Positions 1 through 8,803 are shown, counted from the first letter of the stretch. The stretch is DNA of 64,000 nt from Dehalococcoidia bacterium (GCA_003104995.1 PQAO01000019.1:1-64000), one strand, 5' to 3'. Numbers and translations: made by a program. The notes: a model not told the origin generated them from the sequence alone.

Positions 1-129
1 GCCGGTACCACCACGGTCGCGGACAGGCAGCTACACCAACGAAGCGCAGAAGGGGAGCGAAGAATTCTCAATTCCTCTAGCCTCTCCCAACCTCCGTGCC
101 TCCGTGCCTCCGTGTTCTCCCTGCTCGCG
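1..129. other. left edge, no gene seen
   Basis: These bases lie downstream of the minus-strand fucosidase. I see a short CTCCGTGC-like tandem run near 91-114 and no convincing coding frame or terminator. Confidence 0.5.
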
Positions 130-1368
130 TTAGCCCATCTCGACCGCGAGCACGGTAGCGAGCGGGTCCAGCGCGTCTTCGGGCACCTGGATTGTCAGCT
201 CGCCGGGCGGATCCGGGTTGAAGAACTGGTCGATGATCGCGCAGCGGGTGCTGAACGTGAGTTCCCGCCCGCTCGCCAGCACACGCACGCGTTTCACGTG
301 CTTGATCGGCACACCCCGGACCGTGACCGTCTCGTAGGGCCGCATCAGGAGGTGGAGGAAGGTCGTCCCGCCCCGCTTCGTTGACGGCCCATAGAACTGC
401 CACGGCTCCAGCCCCTGTTCCGTCCCCATGATGCTTTCCCCGTTCTGGCTCAGCCAGGGCTGCATCGCTCCGAGGATGGCGCGCTGCTCGGGCATGATCG
501 TGCCGTCGCCCATCGGGCTCACGTTCAACAGCAAGTTGCCGCCCTTGCCCGCCACCTCGCAGAGCGTGTGCACCACCTGCCGCGGCGACTTCCACGCCCC
601 GTCCTCCGGGTTGTACCCCCAGCTCTCGTTCAGCGTCATGCACGTCTCCCACGTGCGCGCGGGCGCCTGCGCCGGCACGAACTGCTCGGGCGTCTCGAAG
701 TCGCCAACGCCTGGCAACCGGTCGTTGATAAGGATGCCGGGCTGCAGTTCGCGAATGAGCGCTTCCAGTTCCTTCGCCCGCCACTGTTCCGGCGTGCGCT
801 CCCAGCCGCCATCGAACCAGATCACATCGATCGGCCCGTAGTTCGTCAGCAGCTCACGCACCTGTTCGAACATCACCGTCGCGAACCGCTCCCACTGTTC
901 CGGCGTGGGCGCCTTTGAACGCCCGAAGCGGTACGGCCGGTCCTCATCGGTGAACGCCGGGTAGTCCGGGTGGTTCCAGTCGATCAGCGAGAAGTACAGC
1001 CCGACCCGCAGCCCCTCCGCGCGAAACGCCTCCACGAACTCGCGCACGATGTCGCGCCCGTACGGCGAGTGCTCGACGCCGAAGTCCGAGGTCTTCGTGT
1101 GGAACATCGCATAGCCGTCGTGGTGCTTGGTGGTGAAGACCGCGTACTGCATCCCGAGGCTCTTCGCCGTCCGCGCGAGGCCGGCCGGGTCCCACTGCGC
1201 CGGGTTGAAGGTCGCCGCCGACGACTGGTACGCCGCCACGGTCATATCCCCGTCTGGCAGGGCGGCATTGCCGCCCACCATGGGCCAGGAGAGCTCGACG
1301 CCCTGCTGCGATGAGTGCCCCCAGTGGATGAACATCCCAAACCGCGCCGTATCGAACCACGTACTCAT
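130..1368 (-). CDS. GH29 family alpha-L-fucosidase
   Basis: Glycoside hydrolase that releases alpha-L-fucose from glycans by a retaining mechanism. The 412-residue protein opens with the family block GMFIHWG (residues 11-17), carries KHHDGYAMF (81-89) in the barrel, and has IDVIWFDGGW around 180-189, where Asp186 matches the usual GH29 nucleophile. No signal peptide is visible, so it should act in the cytoplasm on imported oligosaccharides. The length is near that of bacterial GH29 catalytic domains without a long C-terminal beta domain. It stands alone here, with no sugar transporter or other glycosidase beside it. Family assignment is firm; the natural substrate is not known. Confidence 0.93.
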   Translation of the reverse strand: MSTWFDTARFGMFIHWGHSSQQGVELSWPMVGGNAALPDGDMTVAAYQSSAATFNPAQWDPAGLARTAKSLGMQYAVFTTKHHDGYAMFHTKTSDFGVEHSPYGRDIVREFVEAFRAEGLRVGLYFSLIDWNHPDYPAFTDEDRPYRFGRSKAPTPEQWERFATVMFEQVRELLTNYGPIDVIWFDGGWERTPEQWRAKELEALIRELQPGILINDRLPGVGDFETPEQFVPAQAPARTWETCMTLNESWGYNPEDGAWKSPRQVVHTLCEVAGKGGNLLLNVSPMGDGTIMPEQRAILGAMQPWLSQNGESIMGTEQGLEPWQFYGPSTKRGGTTFLHLLMRPYETVTVRGVPIKHVKRVRVLASGRELTFSTRCAIIDQFFNPDPPGELTIQVPEDALDPLATVLAVEMG

Positions 1369-1428
1369 AGGCGCCCAGTCTACGCGAGGCGAATCCGCCG
1401 ATGTGGGGCCCTCGGCTGGAGGCCTAGG

Positions 1429-2025
1429 CTACCATCCCTTGCCTGATTTCCGTGGCTCTGACTCTATCCCGCCTGGCGAGCGGACTGGAAGTTCTGCGCT
1501 GCTGATACCCGTTGGGCGCCGCGTAAGCAGTGGTACGAGGGCGGACACGTCTCGCCGCCTTGAGGGCGGGATCGCGCCGACCCATGCACGCGAGCGCGAG
1601 GTCCTCGAATCACGCACGATCACCACCAGGTTCCCTTCGCGGTCTACTTCGACGCTCTGTATCACCTCGTACCGGACGATCTGCTTGATCGGAATGGCGA
1701 ACAAGAACGGGTCTCGCGGCCTGAGCGACCCGGCCAGGCCCTTCTCGAAGAACTGCACGTCCGCGGGCGGGAGCCAACTCTGCAGGACGACGCTCAGGGC
1801 AACGTAGGCCAGCACAACCAGAAAGAGCCAACGGCTGTCGAACCTGATCAACGCCAGTAAGATTGGGAGCATCGCGGCCGCCGGCGCGTATCGCAGCAGC
1901 ACCGTTCGGGTGCGCTCCGAGAAGTTCGGCGTTGCCGCGAGTACGACAGCGCCCAGACCGGCATGTGACGAGCGGACAAACCAGCGGTATGCGAACGCAA
2001 CCCCAAGTCGCTCTTTCCAGCTCAT
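1429..2025 (-). CDS. hypothetical membrane protein
   Basis: A 198-residue protein of unknown function. Residues about 33-75 form two adjacent hydrophobic stretches likely to span the membrane; the rest is a soluble C-terminal part of roughly 110 residues rich in beta-type residues, giving a layout like small PH-type bacterial membrane proteins, though I cannot show homology. I chose the ATG at 2025 because upstream in-frame sequence is Gly/Arg/Ala-rich and looks non-coding. It lies between the fucosidase and a DinB gene on the same strand. The C-terminal tail (last about 25 residues) is charged and probably disordered. Confidence 0.55.
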   Translation of the reverse strand: MSWKERLGVAFAYRWFVRSSHAGLGAVVLAATPNFSERTRTVLLRYAPAAAMLPILLALIRFDSRWLFLVVLAYVALSVVLQSWLPPADVQFFEKGLAGSLRPRDPFLFAIPIKQIVRYEVIQSVEVDREGNLVVIVRDSRTSRSRAWVGAIPPSRRRDVSALVPLLTRRPTGISSAELPVRSPGGIESEPRKSGKGW

Positions 2026-2216
2026 GATCCGTTCTTCGGCAGCCCAGGCCGCGAACGCCAGATGCGCCAGGACAGCCCGGCCGACTTGGTCATCCCCGTC
2101 GCGGTCCCGAGCCTCCGGCTCCCAGCTCGCAGGCCCCGACCCGCGAGGCCGCCACCACCTTCCGTTGGCCCCCCTGCCCGAGAGGCCGGGCGGATGGGCA
2201 CTCCTCCCTCCTCCCT

Positions 2217-2690
2217 CTACCGCGGCAGCTCCTCCACGTGCAGCCCGAACAGCGGCGGCGGGTCGAGCCGCAACGCCGCCAGGTAGCCGCACAGCTGGCT
2301 TCGATGGTGCGTCTCGTGCTCGATCAGGCCGCCCAGCACCCGTCTCCATGCCGGGAACGCCGGCCCGGCCAGGTTCGGGATGATCCGCTCCAGGTCCGCA
2401 TCCACCAGCCCCGCCACCGTCTTCTTCCCCGTCCGCAGCACCAGTTGCCGCAGCTCGGCCGCCGTCACCCCGTCCTTCACCCCGTGGCCCTTGTACTTTG
2501 TCACCCCGGTCTGGATGGCGCCGATGTTCATCAGCCGGGCATTCGCGATATGCGTGACCAGTTCGGCCACGCTGAACTCGCCCGGGGCCGGACGCCAGCA
2601 CACGTGCGCGTCGGCCAGCCGCTCCACCGCCTCAAAGGTGCGGGCGTGCACGTTGCCGACGTAGTTGATCAGGTCGTCCTTCGGGATCAT
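2217..2690 (-). CDS. DinB-family protein
   Basis: A 157-residue four-helix-bundle protein of the DinB/YfiT superfamily, a fold that commonly binds a divalent metal through three histidines and includes thiol transferases and damage-inducible proteins. The sequence shows His in THIANARL and the pair in EHETHHRSQL near the C-terminal third, which fits the metal triad. The start at 2690 (MIPKDDLINY) was chosen because it begins exactly where the first helix should; upstream in-frame codons run into a heptamer repeat. No partner gene reveals the substrate, so the biochemical role is unknown. Confidence 0.85.
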   Translation of the reverse strand: MIPKDDLINYVGNVHARTFEAVERLADAHVCWRPAPGEFSVAELVTHIANARLMNIGAIQTGVTKYKGHGVKDGVTAAELRQLVLRTGKKTVAGLVDADLERIIPNLAGPAFPAWRRVLGGLIEHETHHRSQLCGYLAALRLDPPPLFGLHVEELPR

Positions 2691-2708
2691 GCCGCAAATC
2701 GTAGAGTC

Positions 2709-2729
2709 GCGAGGTGCGAGGTGCGAGAT
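2709..2729. repeat. three tandem heptamers GCGAG(G/A)T
   Basis: Three head-to-tail 7-base units, GCGAGGT, GCGAGGT and GCGAGAT, sit just upstream of the DinB start. The unit GCGAGAT is the reverse complement of ATCTCGC, which is repeated seven times at 7509-7557, so the same microsatellite family occurs in two intergenic spots. Confidence 0.75.
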
Positions 2730-2977
2730 TCCTCCACCCTGGGCTCGCGCCGCAGGCAGCCAGTTCACAGGCCGTGAGCCATCATCGCCCTGGCGCCCAC
2801 CCCCGGAGAGTGCCAATGCACCCAACCAGCCAGCCTGAGGTCACCTCTTCGCGGATGCGCATAGCGCCGGCCGGTCGCAGGTCGCCGCAGCCCGCGTGTC
2901 CGCGGACTGCTGAACGAGCTCGGTATCCCCGTGACGGATTGATGCGGCGTCGGCTCGCTATTGGTCGTGGCAATGCT

Positions 2978-2993
2978 TGTGATGAATATCACG
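2978..2993. promoter_or_regulatory. CRP/FNR-type palindrome upstream of the kinase gene
   Basis: TGTGA-TGAATA-TCACG matches the TGTGA-N6-TCACA pattern of Crp-family operators in nine of ten arm bases. It lies about 120 bases before the histidine kinase start and stands out in an AT-richer patch. A Crp-family regulator is encoded at 59202-60134, but a link between them is only a guess. Confidence 0.4.
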
Positions 2994-3114
2994 GTTACAT
3001 GCCGGGACATCGCCACTTCTTCGGGATTTCCCCTATGCTGTTGCGAGATGCATCGGCTACCATCGAATTAACTCCGCGCGCGACCCCCCAAAACCGCGCC
3101 CGAAACGGTAACCG

Positions 3115-4620
3115 ATGCCCCAGCTACACGAACTCTCCGAGCGGCCGGAACCCGGCGCTCTTCGTGTCGCCCTCGAAGCCGCTGGGCTTTGGATTTGGGA
3201 AGCCGACCTCGTGGCCGAGACGACCGTCTTGCAGAAGGGCTTCTGGGAGTCCTTCGGCCACCACCACGGTGGCCCGGTAGAGACGTTCGATTTCCTCCAG
3301 CACATGCACCGCGGCGACCAGAAGGCGGTCACCCGCGCCTGGCGCGCCCACCTCGACGGTGAAACCGAGACGTACGAATCCGAGTGGCGCCTCCGCGCCG
3401 CCTCGGGCGAGTGGCACTGGGTTCGTTCCCGCGGGAAGGTCACCGAACGCGCCGCGGACGGAACGCCCCTCTGGATGGTCGGCGTCTACATGGACATCAC
3501 CCGCGAAAAGCAGGCCCAGCAGGCCCTGGCCGAATCCCGCGCCGAAATAGAGGCCCTCTTCCGCGGCTCGCGCGACGCCATGGCCATCATCGCCCCCGAC
3601 CTCACCATTCGCCGGATCAACGCCGCCGGCGGCGTCCTCTTCCAGCGCGTCACCGGCACCCCGGTGACCGAAGGCACCAACCTGCTCGACTACCCCTTCT
3701 TTCGCGAAAGCCGCCCGTTCCTTGGCGAAGTCCAGAAGGCCCTTGCTGGCAATGCCTTCACCATCGAGCGCGCCTTTCGCTCTCCGGAACTCGCTCCTGC
3801 CTGGTGGGAGGGGTGTTTCTCCCCCGTCCTCGGCCTCCGCGGCCAGGTCATCGGCGCCACCGTCACCATTCGCGACATTACCGAACGCAAGCGCATCGAA
3901 GGAGCCCGGGTCCAGGCGCTCAAGCTCGAAAGCCTCGGGCTGATGGCAGGCGGCATCGCCCACGACTTCAACAACCTCCTCACCGTCATCGCCGCCAACA
4001 TCGAACTGGCCCGGATGAGCCCTACCCCCGATGAGCTCAGCGACGCCCTCACCGAATCCCGCGCCGCCGCCGATCGCGCAGCCGGGCTTGTCGAACAACT
4101 CCTCACCTTCGCCGGCAAGCGCGAGCCCAACCCTGGCCCCGTCGATGTCTCCGCCCTCGCTGCCGAAGTCGCCCGCTACGCCCGCAAGCTCCCCGGCACT
4201 CCCGTCCAAATCGACCAGGACCTCGATCCCGTGCCGCCCGTCGAAGCCGATCCCGTGCAACTCCGCCAGCTCGTGCTCAACTTGCTCATCAACGCCGTCG
4301 AGGCCACCCGCGGCGCTGGCAGCCGCGTCGTCATCCGCACCTCCACAGTCCTCGACGCCGGCATCGCCGCGCCATGCCCCCTTGTCGCCCCCCGGCCCGC
4401 CGCACAATACGTGATGCTCCAGGTCTCCGACGATGGTGTGGGCATGGACGCAACGACCCAGGCGCGCATCTTCGACCCCTTCTTCACGACGAAGGAGTCG
4501 GGCCACGGCCTGGGGCTCGCCTCGGCCCTCGGGGCGGTCCGTGCCCACGGCGGCGCCATCGCCCTCGACTCCGAGCCCGGCCACGGCTCCACTTTTACCG
4601 TCCTTCTTCCTGCGGGGTAG
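3115..4620 (+). CDS. PAS-domain sensor histidine kinase
   Basis: A 501-residue histidine kinase with no predicted membrane segment. Two PAS-type sensor domains cover about residues 20-125 (ending in a PAC-like block, YMDITREK) and 145-260 (ending in IRDITERK). The dimerisation helix carries GGIAHDFNNLL with the phospho-accepting His283, the NtrB-like HDFNN class. The ATPase domain follows with NLLINAVEAT (N box), DDGVGMD (G1) and GHGLGLA (G2). There is no receiver domain attached and no response regulator gene adjacent, so its partner is unknown. The signal is presumably a cytoplasmic small molecule or redox state read by the PAS domains. Confidence 0.92.
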   Translation: MPQLHELSERPEPGALRVALEAAGLWIWEADLVAETTVLQKGFWESFGHHHGGPVETFDFLQHMHRGDQKAVTRAWRAHLDGETETYESEWRLRAASGEWHWVRSRGKVTERAADGTPLWMVGVYMDITREKQAQQALAESRAEIEALFRGSRDAMAIIAPDLTIRRINAAGGVLFQRVTGTPVTEGTNLLDYPFFRESRPFLGEVQKALAGNAFTIERAFRSPELAPAWWEGCFSPVLGLRGQVIGATVTIRDITERKRIEGARVQALKLESLGLMAGGIAHDFNNLLTVIAANIELARMSPTPDELSDALTESRAAADRAAGLVEQLLTFAGKREPNPGPVDVSALAAEVARYARKLPGTPVQIDQDLDPVPPVEADPVQLRQLVLNLLINAVEATRGAGSRVVIRTSTVLDAGIAAPCPLVAPRPAAQYVMLQVSDDGVGMDATTQARIFDPFFTTKESGHGLGLASALGAVRAHGGAIALDSEPGHGSTFTVLLPAG

Positions 4621-4785
4621 CGTCCGGACCACGGCCGATGGCCGCGGATGAGGGCTGAACCCCACCTTTACTGGACGGCCGTCACCTGCCGGGAATTTTG
4701 CGCATGCAACCAATCCCGGCATGTGCTGGCCCGCGTAGCTCTCCTCAGGACCGGCCGCACGCCGGGACACGAAGGGACAAGACGC

Positions 4786-5499
4786 ATGAGCAGAATCCTG
4801 CCAGCCAGGGCGGTACTCGTCGCCGCCGCCTTCATCGCGCTGGGAGCCGGCTTGGGCGCCGGCCACCATCCCGCATCGGCCGCCAACTCCTCGGTCTCCA
4901 TCGCGGATTTCGCCTTCGCCCCGGGTACCGTAACCGTGTCCGCCGGCGATACCGTCACCTGGACCAACAACGATGCCGGCGTGCCGCACACCGTCTCATC
5001 CGACAGCGGTGGCGACCTGGCCTCGGGACAGCTTTCGGGCGGGGAGTCGTACCAGAAGACCTTCTCCACGGCCGGCAGCTACGCCTACCACTGCGATATC
5101 CACCCTTCGATGACCGGCCTGGTGGTGGTGACCGGGGCTGCTGCAACGGCCACCTCAACCCCCGCCCCCACGAACACCCCGGCCGCGACGACCGCAGCAG
5201 CCACCGCAACCCTGGCCGCCACCAACACACCGGCCGCGGCGGCCACCGCCACCTCGCCCGCCGCCGCTACCGCAACCCCAACTGCCGCGTCAACCGCCTC
5301 CCCGGCGGGCGACACCACCCCCGGGCCAACCCCACCCGCTGCCCCCAGCCCAACCACCGCGCCCCAGCCTCCCGCCACCGGCGACGGCGATGCTGGTGAC
5401 AGCGATACCGCGACAGTTGTGGCGTCCGGGGTCATTGCGATCGCGATCGTGCTGGCGGTTGGCGCCGCGGTCTATCTGGTCAGGCGGCGACGCGTTTAG
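4786..5499 (+). CDS. plastocyanin-like cupredoxin with membrane anchor
   Basis: A 237-residue exported type 1 copper protein. An N-terminal signal sequence (about residues 1-33) precedes one cupredoxin domain of about 90 residues. The copper ligands are visible as His in VPHTVS, then Cys and His in YHCDIHPSM and the closing Met. A Thr/Ala/Pro-rich linker of about 85 residues follows, then a hydrophobic helix and RRRRV tail at the C-terminus, so the domain sits outside the membrane on a flexible stalk. It likely carries electrons between membrane complexes. The ATG at 4786 begins the signal peptide; the upstream frame is unlikely coding. Confidence 0.9.
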   Translation: MSRILPARAVLVAAAFIALGAGLGAGHHPASAANSSVSIADFAFAPGTVTVSAGDTVTWTNNDAGVPHTVSSDSGGDLASGQLSGGESYQKTFSTAGSYAYHCDIHPSMTGLVVVTGAAATATSTPAPTNTPAATTAAATATLAATNTPAAAATATSPAAATATPTAASTASPAGDTTPGPTPPAAPSPTTAPQPPATGDGDAGDSDTATVVASGVIAIAIVLAVGAAVYLVRRRRV

Positions 5500-5576
5500 A
5501 AACCGCCGTGTCGCTGTCCCCTTGCGGTGCCGCCCGGCCATAGGAGGGACGGCCGCGGCCCGCAACGATACCCCCG

Positions 5577-6920
5577 ATGCGAATCCTCCCCGCCCTCCGC
5601 TCGTACCAGGCCCGCGTGTTCCGTTCGCTCTACGGGCAGCTCCCGGCCAGCCCGGGCGTCCAGTTCACCGTCATGTTCCCCCGCCAGTCTGGCAAGAACG
5701 AGGTCTCCGCAGCGCTCGTGGCCGCCCTCATGCAGCACTACGCCAGGCGCGAGGGCTCCATCATCGTCTGCGCGCCTACTCTCTATCCCCAGGCCCGCAT
5801 CAGCCTCGAACGCACCCGCTCGGGCATCATTCGCTACGCCCGCCGCTGGCGCATCCCCCTCGCCGCCGAGGACAACGTCCTCCGTAGCGGCGGCGTCACC
5901 GCCACCTTCCTCAGCGCATCCCCCGAGGCTCACGTCGCGGGCCACACCGCCTCCTTCGCCCTCATCGCCGATGAAGCCCAGGACATCGACCCCGACTGGT
6001 TCGACCGCCAGTTCCGGCCCATGGCCGCCTCCACCGGCGCGCCGACGGTGTTGTTCGGTACCCCATGGGATGGTTCGACCCTCCTCGAACGCGCAGCCGA
6101 GGCGAACCGCGCGCGCGACCGCGACCAGCCGGGCGAGCCCTACTCCGGCTTCGACCCCTGGCACCACCAGGTCAGCTGGCAGGAGGTCGCCGGGGTGTCC
6201 GAACTCTACGGCCGCTACGTCGCAGGCGAACGCGCCCGCCTCGGCGCCAGCAACCCGCTCTTCCTCAGCCAGTACGAGCTTGTCGCCTCGCGCGAAGCAG
6301 CCAGCCTGTTCGACGACGAGCAGCTCGCGGCCCTGCGTGGGACCCACGACACGCTGTCCCGCGCACGGCCCGGCGAGCGTTACGTGGGCGGGCTCGACTT
6401 CGGGGGAGCCGGGGCCAACGCTGACGCGACGGTCCTCACCATCGCCCGGGTCGAAGGTCACCGCTGCGAGGTCGTCGCCTGGCGGTCGTGGCGGAGCGCC
6501 CCATTTCAGGCCATCGCGGCGGAAGTAGCGGCCGCGGCCAGCGCCTGGGGCCTCGAACGCCTCGTCGCCGATGAGACGGGCCTCGGCGCGCCACTGGTCG
6601 CCCAGCTCCAGCAGATCCTGGGGCGGACCGTCGTTGGGCTGGTCTTCACCGCCGCCTCGAAGTCCGAACTCGGGTGGGCGCTGATCGGTGCTGCCGGATC
6701 AGGCCGGCTCGCACTCCCGGCGGCCGACGGCTCAGCCGACTGGCGCCATGCCTGGGACGAGGTCCACGCTTGCCGCCGTCAGCTCCGCCCCGGGGGACAG
6801 GTGGCCTGGAGCGCGCCCCCCGGCCGCCACGATGACTACGTCGCCAGCCTGGCCCTCTGCCTCCGCGCCGCCGAGACCGCCGGCCTTCGGCGCCTCGCCC
6901 GCGGCCGCAGTAGGGACTGA
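5577..6920 (+). CDS. phage terminase large subunit-like protein (orphan)
   Basis: A 447-residue protein with the two parts of a terminase large subunit, the motor and nuclease that packages phage DNA. The ATPase half has a Walker A-like PRQSGKN (35-41) and a Walker B block FALIADEAQ (127-135). The C-terminal half looks like the RNase H-fold nuclease: GLDFGG with Asp274, VADETG near 327, and HDDY with Asp419-Asp420. All key acidic residues seem present. No small terminase, portal, capsid or tail genes are nearby, so it is a lone domesticated or leftover gene rather than part of a visible prophage. It is preceded by the cupredoxin gene and followed by repeats. Confidence 0.85.
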   Translation: MRILPALRSYQARVFRSLYGQLPASPGVQFTVMFPRQSGKNEVSAALVAALMQHYARREGSIIVCAPTLYPQARISLERTRSGIIRYARRWRIPLAAEDNVLRSGGVTATFLSASPEAHVAGHTASFALIADEAQDIDPDWFDRQFRPMAASTGAPTVLFGTPWDGSTLLERAAEANRARDRDQPGEPYSGFDPWHHQVSWQEVAGVSELYGRYVAGERARLGASNPLFLSQYELVASREAASLFDDEQLAALRGTHDTLSRARPGERYVGGLDFGGAGANADATVLTIARVEGHRCEVVAWRSWRSAPFQAIAAEVAAAASAWGLERLVADETGLGAPLVAQLQQILGRTVVGLVFTAASKSELGWALIGAAGSGRLALPAADGSADWRHAWDEVHACRRQLRPGGQVAWSAPPGRHDDYVASLALCLRAAETAGLRRLARGRSRD

Positions 6921-6988
6921 GGGAAAGTGCGAACGACGAAGTACGAAGTACGAAGAGCGAAATGCGAAGGACGCCGACAAGCACCAGC

Positions 6989-7016
6989 CAATCGCAAATT
7001 GTGAATCGTGAATCGG
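6989..7016 (+). repeat. left arm of a 28-base inverted repeat
   Basis: These 28 bases, starting CAATCGCAAATTG, are the reverse complement of 7708-7735 with a single mismatch. Together the arms bracket the PAAR-like gene and tRNA-Sec. Just upstream, 6930-6970 is a run of CGAAGTA-like units. Confidence 0.85.
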
Positions 7017-7037
7017 GGCCGGCAGGCTGCGGCGGAG

Positions 7038-7430
7038 CTACGGCACCATTTCCTTCGTCGCCCCCGGGTTCATCACCGAGATGGACCCGCCCCACATGCA
7101 CTGCAGCTTGCTCGAATTGTTGAGCACATTGAACGCCCCACACTTCACCGTCGGTGAGCCCGGCGTCCATGGCGCTACGGTCGCGGGGATGCAGGCCGCC
7201 GGCGTGGGGGTACCCAGCGCCGCTGCCGTCGCCGCAATCACGGTGGGGTTCGCGGGCGCGTTGCACATCGGGAACGGCGGGATGTTGGCGAACGGCGCGA
7301 AGTCCATGACGGTCGCGACGAGCTTGCCTTCCATCATCACCGGGGGCCCCTTGGGGATGACGATGAGGTTCCCCGGACCGAGGCCGTTCGTGCACATGAT
7401 CTGGGCGCCCATGAGTACCGGAAATCCCAT
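7038..7430 (-). CDS. DUF4280 / PAAR-like protein
   Basis: A 130-residue protein of the PAAR-like DUF4280 group, small proteins thought to form spike tips or toxin carriers of contractile injection systems. It shows the repeated family pattern: GAQIMCTNGLGPG near the start, a central NIPPFPMCNAPANP, then CIPATVAPWTPG and KLQCMWGGSISV, with five cysteines spread as in the family. The start at 7430 (MGFPVLMG) matches the family N-terminus; the longer frame upstream is made of the ATCTCGC tandem repeat. No sheath, tube, baseplate or toxin genes are nearby, so the partner system is missing from this window. Confidence 0.85.
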   Translation of the reverse strand: MGFPVLMGAQIMCTNGLGPGNLIVIPKGPPVMMEGKLVATVMDFAPFANIPPFPMCNAPANPTVIAATAAALGTPTPAACIPATVAPWTPGSPTVKCGAFNVLNNSSKLQCMWGGSISVMNPGATKEMVP

Positions 7431-7503
7431 AGTGCGCAGCCTAGCGTCCCCAGGGGAAGGAGAAAAGAGGAAGGAGGAAAGAGGAAAGAACCAGGTATCC
7501 TCC

Positions 7504-7557
<54 letters not shown>

Positions 7558-7591
7558 GACTGGCGGAGCGCCATCCGCTACCCTGTCCAGC

Positions 7592-7689
7592 GGGAGTGGA
7601 GGGGGCCCGGTGGCTTCCGCCGTCTTCAAAACGGTTGCGCGGCCGCACAAGCGGTCGCGGGTGGGTTCGACTCCCATGCACTCCCGCCA
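7592..7689 (+). tRNA. selC: tRNA-Sec, anticodon TCA
   Basis: Selenocysteine tRNA, 98 nt including the encoded CCA. The anticodon loop is CTTCAAA on a five-pair stem (GCCGT/ACGGT). The D stem is long (GGGGGCC/GGCTTCC around loop CGGT) and the extra arm is a nine-pair hairpin with loop ACAA, both diagnostic of tRNA-Sec. The T arm is GTGGG-TTCGACT-CCCAT and the acceptor is GGGAGTG/CACTCCC followed by discriminator G and CCA. The expected eighth acceptor pair would be G7599 with G7678, a mismatch. Its presence implies that the genome has SelA, SelB, SelD and at least one selenoprotein elsewhere. Confidence 0.95.
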
Positions 7690-7707
7690 GCCCCACCCCG
7701 GCGATTG

Positions 7708-7735
7708 CCGATTCACGATTCACGATTTGCGATTG
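7708..7735 (-). repeat. right arm of the 28-base inverted repeat
   Basis: Reverse complement of 6989-7016 with one mismatch. It begins 19 bases after the tRNA-Sec CCA. Copies of the submotif GATTGCCGATTC flank it on both sides (7703-7714 and 7731-7742). Confidence 0.85.
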
Positions 7736-7774
7736 CCGATTCGGCTTCCACGCACTTGGCACTTCCGCCGATTG

Positions 7775-7802
7775 TTGACCTAGTCACTCGACTTTCTCTA
7801 AG
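7775..7802 (+). promoter_or_regulatory. probable promoter for the sulfurtransferase gene
   Basis: TTGACC (7775-7780) and TCTAAG (7797-7802) are spaced by 16 bases and lie 61 bases before the ATG. The -10 is a weak match. Confidence 0.4.
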
Positions 7803-7862
7803 GGCAGGCGTACCATGGGTTGCCTACCGCTAAACCCACACAATTGCCCCATGGAGGACTAC

Positions 7863-8726
7863 ATGTCAGACATCGCCGAACGCGGCTACGCCAGGCCCGA
7901 TGTGCTTGTCAGCACCGATTGGGTCGCCGCCCACCTCAACGACCCCAACATCCGGATCGTCGAATCCAACGAGGACCAGCTCCTCTACCCCTCCGGCCAC
8001 ATCCCCGGCGCCGTCCAGGTGGACTGGGCGGCGGACCTGAACGACCCGCTCCGCCGCGACTACCTCAACCGCGACGGATTCGAAAAGCTCATGAGCCGCA
8101 TTGGCGCCACGCGCGATACTGACATCGTGTTCTATGGGGACAAGAGCAACTGGTGGGCGACCTACGCCTTCTGGGTCTTCCAGCTGTTCGGCCATACCAA
8201 TGCGAAGGTCATGGACGGCGGCCGCCTCAAGTGGGAGAAGGAGGGCCGGCCACTGACGCGCGAAGTACCGTCGTACCCGGCGACCACCTACGTGGCCTCT
8301 GACCGCGACGACACGAGGATCCGCATCTTCCGCGATGAGGTGCTGAAAAAGCTCGGCGGGGGCACCCGCCTCGTCGACGTCCGCAGCCCCCAGGAGTACT
8401 CGGGCGAACGTACCCACATGCCCGAATACCCGCAGGAGGGCGTGCTCCGCGGGGGACATATTCCCGGCGCGAAGAGCGTCCCCTGGGCACGCGCGGCCAA
8501 CCCGGAGGACGGCACCTTCAAGTCCGCGGCCGAACTGAAGGCCATCTACGAAGAGGAGCAGGGCCTGAACCCGGCCAACGACATCATCGCCTACTGCCGC
8601 ATCGGGGAGCGCAGCTCCCACACCTGGTTCGTCCTCTCGTACCTCCTCGGCTACCCGAACGTCCGCAACTACGACGGCTCGTGGACCGAGTGGGGCAACT
8701 CCGTCAACGTCCCGGTCGAGCGGTAG
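7863..8726 (+). CDS. tandem-rhodanese sulfurtransferase
   Basis: A 287-residue thiosulfate or mercaptopyruvate sulfurtransferase with two rhodanese domains (about 10-130 and 150-285). The C-terminal domain carries the persulfide-forming loop CRIGERSS with Cys245. The N-terminal domain has GDKSNWW at the matching loop and no cysteine, as usual for the structural domain. CRxGxRS-type loops favour thiosulfate over mercaptopyruvate, but this is a tendency only. The ATG at 7863 has GGAGG five bases upstream, which is better than the ORF-extending codons. The next gene encodes SufE, so the pair may move sulfur. Confidence 0.93.
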   Translation: MSDIAERGYARPDVLVSTDWVAAHLNDPNIRIVESNEDQLLYPSGHIPGAVQVDWAADLNDPLRRDYLNRDGFEKLMSRIGATRDTDIVFYGDKSNWWATYAFWVFQLFGHTNAKVMDGGRLKWEKEGRPLTREVPSYPATTYVASDRDDTRIRIFRDEVLKKLGGGTRLVDVRSPQEYSGERTHMPEYPQEGVLRGGHIPGAKSVPWARAANPEDGTFKSAAELKAIYEEEQGLNPANDIIAYCRIGERSSHTWFVLSYLLGYPNVRNYDGSWTEWGNSVNVPVER

Positions 8727-8803
8727 ACGACCCGGCGCCGCGCGTGCTGCGAAGGAGGGGGCCGGGTGTCCGGTCCTCTCTGCCCCTCTGATAGGATCGA
8801 ACC

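Larger units (their letters stand above)
2691..3114. other. intergenic region with little content
   Basis: This 424-base gap separates the divergent DinB gene and the histidine kinase. It holds the heptamer repeat (2709-2729) and the CRP-like palindrome (2978-2993). I see no other gene or clear terminator in it. Confidence 0.5.

Noticed and set aside
3124-4989. Long minus-strand frame opposite the histidine kinase
   Set aside because: Its product is Gly/Asp/Glu-rich with no domain, a mirror of the codon bias of the true plus-strand kinase gene.
5577-7430. A prophage spanning the terminase and PAAR-like genes
   Set aside because: No portal, capsid, tail tube, integrase or lysis genes are present and flanking genes are ordinary cellular genes.
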